From the NCBI GenBank assembly GCA_045539925.1, contig JAZQGH010000181.1, positions 1-8,325 of the forward strand: a DNA stretch of 8,325 bases. The letters are read 5' to 3'. Both the position numbers and the translations under genes were made by a program. Shown here piece by piece: positions 1 to 7,139 of the stretch (position 1 is its first letter; each line of letters opens with the position of its first letter). The stretch comes from SFWF01 sp045539925. GTDB taxonomy: Bacteria; Bacillota; Clostridia; Oscillospirales; Acutalibacteraceae. The notes under the pieces were generated by a model. That model was not told the DNA's origin and ran no database searches. It worked only from the letters and a program-made list of their open reading frames with translations.

Positions 1-736
1 TAAGTACATAAACCCCATAAGGGGATACCTTCCCCAACTCTGGTAGCGGAAAATCATGGTCAAGAACAAGACGTGGATTTCCTTTCGGACGATATTCAGA
101 ACCATTATTTTTGAAGTTGCCTATATTCTCCTTTTTCTTTGTATCTATGGATATGACAGGGACACCAGCTTCCAGAAACTGCTCAGCTGTGTCATTGATA
201 TACCTAAACTGTGCATCTCGGTCTGGATGCTGGTTGCCTATCTGGCACATTTTCTGATTCTGTTGCCGACTGTAGCCCATTGCCTCAAGCTCTTTGCCAA
301 CTGATGTGAAGTGAATATTGTACCCAAAACATTCAAGTAGCTTCTCTGCAATTTTACGGACACTCCATGTCGTCCACACCAGAGGTTTTTCAGGATCTCC
401 ATAGGTATCCTTGTCGATCAATAATTGAATTTTCTCGTGGAGGTCAGGGTACTTCTCTGTGAGTGGTTTACGACCCGCACCAGGTTTTCGAATCCGATCT
501 GTCATTATCTGATCATTTGCTTCATCATGTACTTGATCTAAGCCAGCTTCATCGGCTCCGTTAACGATAGTTTGCCTTGCAACGCCACTTACTGAATTGA
601 CAAAAGCAATGCCGCCGTGGCCAATTTCAGATGCTATGATACCAAGAAAAAGTCGCTTTTGTTTCTCGTTAAGATAAGGTGCCACTTTTAGTATGACGTT
701 CGATAGCAGTGCTTGTGTTTCATTGGTTATAATCAT
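1..736 (-). CDS. ISAzo13-family transposase, N-terminal part (cut by window edge)
   Basis: This frame is open for 245 codons from ATG at 736 to the left edge, with no stop or frameshift. The protein would carry out DNA cleavage and strand transfer for its own insertion sequence. Recognition rests on family-typical blocks: RKPGAGRKPL (about residues 83-92), HPDRDAQFRYIN (170-181), the first catalytic-acid block PVISIDTKKKENIGNFKN (193-210, with D198 the likely first acid of the DDE triad), EYRPKG (214-219), and HDFPLPELGKVSPYGVY (227-243). The remaining acids of the triad lie beyond the window. ATG at 736 is chosen because GGAGG (750-746) lies 9 nt upstream; an in-frame TTG at 742 sits too close to that site. 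The gene points away from the sugar operon, so it is a flanking mobile element and not part of the pathway. Whether the full gene is intact cannot be seen. Confidence 0.9.
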   Translation of the reverse strand, partial: MIITNETQALLSNVILKVAPYLNEKQKRLFLGIIASEIGHGGIAFVNSVSGVARQTIVNGADEAGLDQVHDEANDQIMTDRIRKPGAGRKPLTEKYPDLHEKIQLLIDKDTYGDPEKPLVWTTWSVRKIAEKLLECFGYNIHFTSVGKELEAMGYSRQQNQKMCQIGNQHPDRDAQFRYINDTAEQFLEAGVPVISIDTKKKENIGNFKNNGSEYRPKGNPRLVLDHDFPLPELGKVSPYGVYVL

Positions 737-766
737 TTGCAACTCCCTCCCAATGGCTCTGCAAAT

Positions 767-795
767 ATTATAACATTTTGTAGCATAATAATGAA
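767..795 (-). promoter_or_regulatory. Possible weak promoter of the transposase
   Basis: On the minus strand a perfect TATAAT (772-767) lies about 30 nt upstream of the transposase ATG. A TTCATT hexamer (795-790) sits 17 bp further upstream and matches the -35 consensus poorly. The spacing fits a sigma-70 promoter, but in such AT-rich sequence a chance TATAAT is common. Confidence 0.3.
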
Positions 796-925
796 GTGGT
801 TTCTTTATAAAATGACTAAGTTATTTTTCTACAGTTCCTAACCATATCATAAATTTGTATATTCTATAGGATATATGATGAAAATTAATTTGAAAATATT
901 GATACATACGTAGAGTATATTGAGA

Positions 926-954
926 TTGACATTTAACTGTAACTATTGTATAAT
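926..954 (+). promoter_or_regulatory. Consensus sigma-70 promoter driving the sugar operon
   Basis: TTGACA at 926-931 and TATAAT at 949-954 are both perfect hexamers separated by exactly 17 bp, the optimal spacing for the housekeeping sigma factor. Transcription would start near 961, giving a leader of about 47 nt before the first gene at 1008. All downstream plus-strand genes up to 8113 have short gaps and no visible terminator between them, so this is probably the main promoter of the whole cluster. I see no clear operator palindrome over it. The region 737-1007 otherwise holds only the IS end and AT-rich spacer. Confidence 0.85.
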
Positions 955-1007
955 CGCGATATGATCGTATTTAGGGTGAATGAGTATAATGGGTTGCGAT
1001 TGATTTT

Positions 1008-1586
1008 ATGAATAACTATATTGTAGAATTATTTGATTGTTTAAAAAAAGTTAAATTTGACGATATTACAGATATTTTTGATTATGATAGTGGTATACAA
1101 AGACTTGTATCTGAGTTTTTAATTTGTCGTCAAAATAAAAACACGGCTTTTTTTATAGGCAACGGCGGCAGCGCAGCCATTGCTTCGCATATGACTGCCG
1201 ACTTTCTTAAAAATGGTGGATTGCAAACTTTTAATCTTTATAGTAGCGCAGTTGTTACTTGTTTAAGCAACGATTTTGGTTATGAAGAAGTTTTTGCAGA
1301 ACAGTTGAGGCGTTTAGCAAAAAATGGCGATATATTGACGGCTGTCAGTAGTTCCGGAAATTCGTCAAATATAGTTAATGCTATTAAATCGGCAAAGGAA
1401 ATAGGTTGCCGTATTGTTACGTTTACTGGATTTAGTTGCGACAACAAGGTGAGAAGTCTTGGCAATATCAATGTCTATGTGCCAAGTTTTAAATATGGAA
1501 TAGTTGAATCAATTCACAACATAATTTTACAGCAGATTGTAGATACCATTAAATGCATGGGTGCAACTGGGGTTGAGAAAGGTTAA
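1008..1586 (+). CDS. GmhA-like SIS-domain phosphosugar isomerase
   Basis: The protein has 192 residues, the same length as E. coli GmhA (sedoheptulose 7-phosphate isomerase), and is a single cytoplasmic SIS domain. The first phosphosugar-binding loop is GNGGS at residues 51-55, matching GmhA numbering, and the second is SSSGNS at 114-119. In GmhA the product is D-glycero-D-manno-heptose 7-phosphate. Against E. coli GmhA from memory, H61 is kept, but the metal/catalytic positions E65, Q172 and H180 appear as D65, E167 and Q175, so this is a divergent subfamily and the substrate could differ. It is first in the operon, 3 nt ahead of the epimerase. ATG at 1008 is the only good start, since a TAA lies in frame at 987-989. 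Its ribosome-binding site is poor (only GGG at 991-993). The first 130 bases are very AT-rich compared with the SIS core. Alternative: an isomerase for another ketose phosphate. Confidence 0.85.
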   Translation: MNNYIVELFDCLKKVKFDDITDIFDYDSGIQRLVSEFLICRQNKNTAFFIGNGGSAAIASHMTADFLKNGGLQTFNLYSSAVVTCLSNDFGYEEVFAEQLRRLAKNGDILTAVSSSGNSSNIVNAIKSAKEIGCRIVTFTGFSCDNKVRSLGNINVYVPSFKYGIVESIHNIILQQIVDTIKCMGATGVEKG

Positions 1587-1589
1587 ACT

Positions 1590-2582
1590 ATGATTTCACT
1601 TGTAACGGGTGGCGCGGGTTTTATAGGTTCTCATATGGTCGACAGATTGCTTGCTGAAGGTCATGAAGTGCGGGTTATAGATAATTTCAGCACGGGAAGA
1701 AAAGAAAATTTGTCTCATCAACAAAATAACGATAATCTTCATATTTTTGAAGCCGATATTTGTGATTATAAAAAAATAGAACCTTTTTTTAAAGGTGTTG
1801 ATTGGGTTTTCCATATAGCGGCTTTGGCCGATATTGTACCCTCAATTCAGCGACCTTCGGACTATTTTCATTCTAATGTGGATGGAACATTTTCTGTGCT
1901 TAAAGCGGCAAAAAATGCCGATGTTAAACGATTTATATATACGGCATCATCTTCTTGTTATGGTATTCCTGATAAATTTCCTACTGACGAAAAAGCTGAT
2001 ATTCGTCCTGAATATCCTTACGCTTTAACCAAACGATTGGGTGAAGAACTTGCTCTTCATTGGGCAAAAGTATATAAACTTCCCGTTGTTTCTCTTTGTT
2101 TATTTAATGTTTACGGAACTCGTTCAAGAACATCTGGTACATATGGAGCTGTAATCGGAGTATTTTTGGGACAAAAATTGGCGGGAAAACCTTATACCAT
2201 TGTAGGTAATGGTGAGCAAACCCGAGATTTTACTTATGTTACAGATGTTGTGGATGCTTTTTATACTGCAGCCGCCTCTGATATTGTAGGCGAGAGGTTT
2301 AACGTGGGTAGCGAGCATACATATTCGATTAATCGTTTGGTGGAACTTATCGGTGGTAAATATGCTGAGGTTGTTTATATTCCCAAACGTCCTGGGGAGC
2401 CCGATTGCACATGGGCAGATACATCAAAAATCAATAAAATACTTGATTGGCATCCTAAAGTCACCCTTGAAGAAGGGATTAAAAAGGTGCTTGAAAATAT
2501 AGACTATTGGAAAAAAGCTCCCGTATGGACGCCTGACAATATAAAAGAAGCCACAAAAGATTGGTTTAAATATTTGGGATGA
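1590..2582 (+). CDS. NAD-dependent nucleotide-sugar epimerase (extended SDR)
   Basis: This 330-residue protein is of normal length for extended short-chain dehydrogenases acting on NDP-sugars in the cytoplasm. The NAD-binding motif TGGAGFIG is at residues 6-13, with D31 at the end of beta-2 as the likely ribose-binding acid, which favours NAD over NADP. The catalytic set is the serine region ASSSCYG (119-125) and Y144-x3-K148. A C-terminal substrate region includes NVYGTRSRTSGTYG (173-186) and the GNGEQTRDFTYVTDV block (207-220), typical of GalE/UDP-glucuronate 4-epimerase relatives. It does not look like HldD, so a 4-epimerase is more likely than a heptose 6-epimerase, but the substrate is not readable from sequence; dehydratase activity is less likely. 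It is almost coupled to the SIS gene: AAAGG (1578-1582) overlaps the end of that gene, 7 nt before this ATG. Like its upstream neighbour, it favours T-ending codons. Confidence 0.88.
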   Translation: MISLVTGGAGFIGSHMVDRLLAEGHEVRVIDNFSTGRKENLSHQQNNDNLHIFEADICDYKKIEPFFKGVDWVFHIAALADIVPSIQRPSDYFHSNVDGTFSVLKAAKNADVKRFIYTASSSCYGIPDKFPTDEKADIRPEYPYALTKRLGEELALHWAKVYKLPVVSLCLFNVYGTRSRTSGTYGAVIGVFLGQKLAGKPYTIVGNGEQTRDFTYVTDVVDAFYTAAASDIVGERFNVGSEHTYSINRLVELIGGKYAEVVYIPKRPGEPDCTWADTSKINKILDWHPKVTLEEGIKKVLENIDYWKKAPVWTPDNIKEATKDWFKYLG

Positions 2583-2604
2583 AATTACACAAGGAAGTGT
2601 GATT

Positions 2605-4134
2605 GTGGGAAAGATAGTTGACAAGGAGTATTATAAAACGAAAATAAAGCCCCGATTGCGCGAAGAGGGAAAAACCGTGGCTCTTTGTCATGGAGTGTTT
2701 GATCTGGTGCATCCGGGGCATATATTGCATTTTGAGCAAGCAAAGGCTATGGCGGATGTACTTGTGGTATCCGTCACCGCCGCAAAGTTTGTTCGCAAAG
2801 GTCCGGGTCGGCCGTATTTCGACGATAATATGCGCTTAAAGTTTTTGTCTGCCCTTTCCGATATTGATTATGTGATGCTTTCGGACGGGTACACCGTAGA
2901 TGATATTGTCGAAGCGGTGGAGCCGGATTTTTACGTCAAAGGTAGCGAATATGCCGACGAGTCTGCGGATATTACGGGAAATATTGCTCCGGAGAGGGAA
3001 CTTGTGGAAAAACACGGTGGAGAGCTTCGTTTCACGGGCGGACAGGTCTTTAGCTCCACAAAACTAATAAACAATAATTTGGCGGGGCTTACCGACGAGG
3101 TTTGCGCATATATGCGGAATTTTAAGACTCGTTACGGCTCGGAGGATTTGTTAAAGTGGGAGGAAAAGGCAAACAGGCTGAAAGTTCTTGTGGTTGGAGA
3201 GGTTATTATTGACAAATACACTTATTGTTTTGTAAACGGTCTTATGAGCAAGGATATGGGCTATTCCGCAAGACTTGAAAAATCAGAAGAATATTTGGGG
3301 GGAGCGGCGGCAATCGCAAGGCATTTGGCGAACTTTACCGACGACGTTACTCTGATGTCCGTTATGGGAGACGATGAAAAAAGCAAGATTTTTAAGGAAA
3401 ATATGCCCGAAGCCGTCTGTTTGGAAATAGAACGGACAAAGAAAATCCCTACCATTGTGAAGCATCGCTATTTGCAAAAGGGCGGCAAACGCGACGAATA
3501 CAGGAAGATTTTCGCCATAAACAATATTTCGGACGATATGTCCCTCGATAATACTGCGAAAACAAATTTTTACAATCGTTTAAGAGAAACCATTGATAAA
3601 TATGACGCTGTATTTCTTTCAGATTTCGGACACGGGCTTTTTGACGAAGAAGTCATGAAAGTTATCGAAAATAACGCAAAGTTTTTAATATTGAATTGTC
3701 AAAGCAATTCTTCAAATTTCGGATTGAATCCAATTACGAAATATCATAAAGCGGATATGTTTGTATTGGATGAGAAAGAATTAAAATTGGCGTTTCCAAG
3801 TTTGGCGGGGCAAGACGAAAAGGCTCTTCAAAGTTTGTCAAAACACTTAAAAGGAAACGGTTGCTTGACAAAGGGCGCAAACGGCGCGATTTCCATCGAC
3901 GGCGATAAAATTAGAAGTTGCCCCGCCTTTACGTTGCAAGTGCGGGACACCGTGGGCGCCGGTGACGCCTTTTACGCAGTCGCGGGGATTTATGCCGCAG
4001 CCGGAGCACCTGTGGAGCTTTCAATGTTTATGGGCAACGTGGCGGGAGCGTTGGGCGCAAATATTGTGGGCAACAAAGATTCTGTGGAAAAAGTGAACGC
4101 TTTAAAATATGCGTCTACTCTGATGAACGTTTGA
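2605..4134 (+). CDS. HldE-like fusion in reversed order: nucleotidyltransferase then PfkB kinase
   Basis: Residues about 1-160 form a cytidylyltransferase-like nucleotidyltransferase with GVFDLVHPGH; the HxGH catalytic motif is H36-PG-H39. A later block, FTGGQVFSSTKLIN (about 143-156), would help bind nucleotide. After a linker, residues about 193-509 form a PfkB/ribokinase-family sugar kinase: LVVGEVIIDKY start, GGAAAIARHLA (about 232-242), and the anion-hole/catalytic motif DTVGAGD ending at D454. E. coli HldE carries the same activities (heptose 7-phosphate C1 kinase and ADP transfer) but with the kinase first. Here the likely role is C1 phosphorylation and NDP activation of a sugar phosphate, possibly heptose. 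Which nucleotide is used is unknown. GTG at 2605 is preferred because AGGA (2592-2595) is 9 nt upstream; an in-frame GTG at 2599 is only 3 nt from it. From here the DNA becomes visibly richer in G and C than the two upstream genes. Confidence 0.88.
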   Translation: MGKIVDKEYYKTKIKPRLREEGKTVALCHGVFDLVHPGHILHFEQAKAMADVLVVSVTAAKFVRKGPGRPYFDDNMRLKFLSALSDIDYVMLSDGYTVDDIVEAVEPDFYVKGSEYADESADITGNIAPERELVEKHGGELRFTGGQVFSSTKLINNNLAGLTDEVCAYMRNFKTRYGSEDLLKWEEKANRLKVLVVGEVIIDKYTYCFVNGLMSKDMGYSARLEKSEEYLGGAAAIARHLANFTDDVTLMSVMGDDEKSKIFKENMPEAVCLEIERTKKIPTIVKHRYLQKGGKRDEYRKIFAINNISDDMSLDNTAKTNFYNRLRETIDKYDAVFLSDFGHGLFDEEVMKVIENNAKFLILNCQSNSSNFGLNPITKYHKADMFVLDEKELKLAFPSLAGQDEKALQSLSKHLKGNGCLTKGANGAISIDGDKIRSCPAFTLQVRDTVGAGDAFYAVAGIYAAAGAPVELSMFMGNVAGALGANIVGNKDSVEKVNALKYASTLMNV

Positions 4135-4147
4135 AGGAATGAGGGTT

Positions 4148-5206
4148 ATGCAAGATATTCGCATGGATTCCCATAAGCTTATTTATCATCCAAGGCGGGT
4201 TGCCGAGTGGTTAAGCGGCAAACAAATTTGCCCAGTGGAGATTGAAATGGGAATTTCATCCGCCTGCAATCATCGTTGTATTTTTTGCGCCGTGGATTAT
4301 ATGGAATACAAATCCAATTTGCTCACCCTAAAAGTTTTGGAGCCAAATATGAAACTAATGGGCAAAAAAGGCGTAAAAAGCATAATTTTTGCCGGCGAAG
4401 GCGAACCACTGGTCAATCCCGAGGCTACCGAGATTATAAATCTTGCGAAAAAGAACGGCATAGATGCGGCCATGTCTACCAATGGGGTATTGTTTACGGA
4501 AGAAAAAGCCCGGTATTGTTTAAAGTCCCTTACTTGGGTAAGGTTTTCCATAGCCGGAGCGACAAATGCGACTTATGAAAAAATTCATCAATGCAATTCG
4601 GAAGATTTGCAAAAGGCTTTAAAAAATATGGAAAACGCCGTCAAAGTTAAGCGTGATCAAAATCTTAACGTAACATTGGGAGCGCAACTTTTATTGTTGC
4701 CGGAAAATAAGCATGAAGTCGTCGCTCTTGCGAAAATTATCCGGGAAATAGGGTTTGATTATTTTACTGTTAAACCCTTTTCACAGCATCCTTCAAGCAA
4801 GGCAAAACTTACTGTTGATTATTCCGAATCCGAAGCAATCGGAAAAGAACTTTTGAATTATCAAACCAAAGATTTTAAAATTTATTTTCGTTCTCAATCC
4901 ATTAAAAATTTAGGCGAGGAAAAGCCTTACGACGAATGCGCCGGCATGAATTTTATGACGTATATAGACGCAACGGGCAATATTTATCCTTGCATAGTTT
5001 TTATGGGACGCTCTGACTTTATATTGGGCAATATTTATGAAAATACTTTTGATAAAATCTGGGAATCCAAATCGGCAAATGATATAAGAAATAAGTTTGA
5101 TGCCGGGTTTATACGTAAAAATTGCCGCAAAAATTGCCGGCTTGACGAAATTAACAAATATCTCTATGCTTTGCGCCATCCCGGGGATCATGTAAATTTT
5201 ATTTGA
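4148..5206 (+). CDS. Radical SAM enzyme with Twitch/SPASM-like C-terminus (first of pair)
   Basis: The protein has about 352 residues. Its radical SAM 4Fe-4S motif is CNHRCIFC, with cysteines C40, C44 and C47 (CX3CX2C), followed by the SAM-contacting AGEGEPLV block in place of GGE. The C-terminal part has four more cysteines, C264-X17-C282 and C326-X3-C330, around the DATGNIYPC and LGNIYENTFDKIW motifs typical of SPASM/Twitch domains that bind an auxiliary Fe-S cluster. It would cleave S-adenosylmethionine to make a 5'-deoxyadenosyl radical in the cytoplasm. The substrate is unknown, and context suggests a sugar or sugar nucleotide. ATG at 4148 is chosen because AAGGA (4134-4138) is 9 nt upstream; an in-frame ATG at 4139 directly abuts that site. 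It ends in HVNFI, close to the end of the next protein. Peptide-modifying activity is an alternative, but no precursor peptide gene is visible nearby. Confidence 0.87.
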   Translation: MQDIRMDSHKLIYHPRRVAEWLSGKQICPVEIEMGISSACNHRCIFCAVDYMEYKSNLLTLKVLEPNMKLMGKKGVKSIIFAGEGEPLVNPEATEIINLAKKNGIDAAMSTNGVLFTEEKARYCLKSLTWVRFSIAGATNATYEKIHQCNSEDLQKALKNMENAVKVKRDQNLNVTLGAQLLLLPENKHEVVALAKIIREIGFDYFTVKPFSQHPSSKAKLTVDYSESEAIGKELLNYQTKDFKIYFRSQSIKNLGEEKPYDECAGMNFMTYIDATGNIYPCIVFMGRSDFILGNIYENTFDKIWESKSANDIRNKFDAGFIRKNCRKNCRLDEINKYLYALRHPGDHVNFI

Positions 5207-5218
5207 GGAGAACTGGAC

Positions 5219-6292
5219 ATGAAGGTCGAATCATCGCCTTACAGCAATCTTAAAATTTTTCATCACGCAAGTCTTTTAAAGGACATAGAAAAGGGAAAGA
5301 GAGTTGCGCCAATATATCTTCGCATTAAACCCACAAACGTTTGCAACCATAAGTGTTACTATTGCAGTTATGCGGACAACGCTTTGGGACTTCGGGATTC
5401 CGTCAATAAAAAGGATCAGATTCCTTGGAAAAAGATGCAAGAAATTATTGAGGATATGAAAAATATGGGGGTAAAAGCCGTCACTTTCAGCGGAGGCGGC
5501 GAACCTCTCGTATATCCTTATATTGCCGAAACTATGCAAAAAGTTTTGGACGCAAATATAGATTTGTCCATAATCACCAACGGACAGCTTTTAAACGGCG
5601 AACGCGCAAATATTTTAAAAAACGCAAAATGGGTAAGAGTTTCCTGCGATGCGGCGAACAACTCGACTTATGCCGCCGTACGCGGGCTTCCCGAAGACGC
5701 TTTGATCAAAGTTTGCGGAAACATTGAAAAATTTGCCGCAGAAAAAACCGATTCATGCGAATTGGGCATAAATTTTGTTATCAATCATGAAAATTTCAAT
5801 GAAATTTATAAAATGGCGGAAAAAATGAAAGGGCTTGGGGTCAATCACATCAAATACGCCGCCAGAATCACCAAGGATTTGTTCAAATATCACGAACCCT
5901 TTAAGGAAGAAGCCATGCGTCAATTGGCAAAGGCAAAAGAAGCTCTCGAAGACGAAAACTTTCACATAATCGACAAATACGCCAGCGATTTTGACACCGC
6001 CATGGTTTTTGAGAGAAAGTATCACACTTGTTATATAAATCGTCTTTTTGCGGTAATAGCGGCGGATTCTAAAGTGTATTTTTGTCATGACAAGGCATAC
6101 GTATCAAGCGGAGTTGTTGCGGATTTGACACATCAATCCTTTAAAGAATCATGGTTTTCAAAGGAAATTTGCGACAGATATAAAAATTTTGACGCAGTGT
6201 CTGAATGTAAGCATCATTGCGTATATGACGACCGCAATCTGCTCCTAAAATCCTTTTTCGAGATGGATAAAAAACATATCAATTTTATTTAA
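5219..6292 (+). CDS. Radical SAM enzyme with Twitch/SPASM-like C-terminus (second of pair)
   Basis: This 357-residue protein is a paralogue of the preceding gene. Its radical SAM motif is CNHKCYYC with C42, C46 and C49, followed by SGGGEPLV as the SAM-binding glycine block. The C-terminal cysteines C271-X17-C289 and C330-X3-C334 reproduce the first protein's inner spacings and probably hold one auxiliary Fe-S cluster. It ends in HINFI, where the first ends in HVNFI. The N-terminal lead-in to the cysteine motif also aligns between the two. AGGAG (5206-5210) overlaps the upstream stop and is 8 nt from this ATG, so the two are co-transcribed and probably translated together. The function is not known. 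Keeping two diverged copies suggests two sequential reactions or a heterodimer, not redundancy. Substrate-binding portions differ (for example FDYFTVKPFSQ in the first, VNHIKYAARIT here). Confidence 0.87.
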   Translation: MKVESSPYSNLKIFHHASLLKDIEKGKRVAPIYLRIKPTNVCNHKCYYCSYADNALGLRDSVNKKDQIPWKKMQEIIEDMKNMGVKAVTFSGGGEPLVYPYIAETMQKVLDANIDLSIITNGQLLNGERANILKNAKWVRVSCDAANNSTYAAVRGLPEDALIKVCGNIEKFAAEKTDSCELGINFVINHENFNEIYKMAEKMKGLGVNHIKYAARITKDLFKYHEPFKEEAMRQLAKAKEALEDENFHIIDKYASDFDTAMVFERKYHTCYINRLFAVIAADSKVYFCHDKAYVSSGVVADLTHQSFKESWFSKEICDRYKNFDAVSECKHHCVYDDRNLLLKSFFEMDKKHINFI

Positions 6293-6303
6293 CGGAGAGA
6301 ATA

Positions 6304-7128
6304 ATGGATACGGTAAAGATGGCGGGGGAAATCCGAAAAAACATATTTAAAATTGCATATTTTGCCGGCGGGGGACATTTGGTTTCGGGTTTTTCAATAG
6401 CGGATATTATAAGCGTGCTTTATTTTTGCGATGTGTTAAAGTATGACGCTAAAAATCCAAAATGGGATGACAGGGACAGATTTATTTTAAGCAAAGGTCA
6501 TGCAAGTTACGCCCTTTATGCGGCTCTTGCAGCCGCCGGATATTTTCCCGAGAATCTTTTGTGGAGAGCGTTAAAACCCGGCTCAAAATTCGGCGGTCAT
6601 CCGAAACTTGACGATATTCCGGGCGTTGAGGCTTCCACCGGAGCGTTGGGGCACGGTTTGTCCTTTGCAATAGGCATTGCTTACGCAAACAAAGCCGACG
6701 GAAAAAACAGCCATACTTACGTTATGTTGGGCGATGGAGAGTGTCAGGAAGGCTCAATATGGGAAGGCGCGCTTTCCGCTCCCGCGTTAAAGCTTGATAA
6801 TCTCACCGTCATTATAGATTATAATAAGTTGCAAGCCATGGACGAGCTGAAAAATATAGTTCCCATGAAACCTATGGGGGAAAAGTGGAAAGCGTTCGGT
6901 TGGAACATTTTGGAAATCAACGGCCATGACCATAATGAAATAAAGAGCGCGTTATTGGAGCGAAAAAAAGACGTTCCCACTTTGGTTGTGGCGCATACCG
7001 TAAAGGGAAAGGGCGTGTCGTTTATGGAAAATGTTCCCATCTGGCATTATCGTATGCCCAATGACAAGGAAATTTCAGTTTTGATGAAAGAATTGAGAAT
7101 ATCCAAAGAAGATTTGAAAATAAGTTAG
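6304..7128 (+). CDS. Transketolase, N-terminal (TPP-binding) subunit
   Basis: This 274-residue protein corresponds to the TPP pyrophosphate-binding half of transketolase. Visible landmarks are H25 in GGGHLVSG, SKGHAS (63-68), GGHP (97-100), STGALGHGLS (111-120), the TPP/metal motif from GDGE (143-146) to N174, and HTVKGKGVSF (231-240). It pairs with the C-terminal subunit encoded by 7199-8113 to form the active thiamine enzyme, which moves two-carbon ketol units between sugar phosphates. Inside a nucleotide-sugar operon it most likely makes or uses a ketose phosphate such as sedoheptulose 7-phosphate for the SIS isomerase, which is inference. Near its end the motif is WHYRMP, where housekeeping enzymes as I recall them often read WHGKAP, so substrate preference may differ. 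GGAGAG (6294-6299) lies just upstream of the ATG. Confidence 0.92.
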   Translation: MDTVKMAGEIRKNIFKIAYFAGGGHLVSGFSIADIISVLYFCDVLKYDAKNPKWDDRDRFILSKGHASYALYAALAAAGYFPENLLWRALKPGSKFGGHPKLDDIPGVEASTGALGHGLSFAIGIAYANKADGKNSHTYVMLGDGECQEGSIWEGALSAPALKLDNLTVIIDYNKLQAMDELKNIVPMKPMGEKWKAFGWNILEINGHDHNEIKSALLERKKDVPTLVVAHTVKGKGVSFMENVPIWHYRMPNDKEISVLMKELRISKEDLKIS

Positions 7129-7139
7129 ATATGGAAAGC

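Larger units (their letters stand above)
1..841 (-). mobile_element. ISAzo13-like insertion sequence, transposase 5' side, outer end estimated
   Basis: The element is inferred from the transposase gene. Only one end falls in the window. The outer boundary is a guess: the stretch at about 811-841, read on the minus strand as GGAACTGTAGAAAAATAACT, is the last distinctive sequence before the strongly AT-rich spacer and could be the terminal inverted repeat. With the opposite end missing, neither the inverted repeat nor a target-site duplication can be confirmed, and the true boundary may differ by tens of bases. Confidence 0.45.

Noticed and set aside
56..304. Plus-strand open frame of 82 codons starting at ATG 56
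   Set aside because: It lies entirely antisense to the clearly recognisable transposase frame, has no ribosome-binding site and no family resemblance; its hydrophobic look arises from reading the opposite strand.
4201..4220. tRNA-like stretch GCCGAGTGGTTAAGCGGC resembling the D-arm of a serine or leucine tRNA
   Set aside because: It lies inside the first radical SAM gene, encoding AEWLSGK, and no acceptor stem, anticodon arm or T-arm can be assembled around it. The resemblance is coincidental.
5753..6088. Minus-strand open frame of 111 codons within the second radical SAM gene
   Set aside because: It is antisense to a gene with clear conserved motifs, and there is no ribosome-binding site or recognisable domain; such shadow frames are common opposite well-biased genes.
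4148..6292. Radical SAM/SPASM pair as peptide-natural-product maturases
   Set aside because: SPASM proteins often mature ribosomal peptides, but no short precursor gene, peptidase or exporter is visible next to them, and all the neighbours are sugar enzymes. The idea is not excluded if a precursor lies outside the window.
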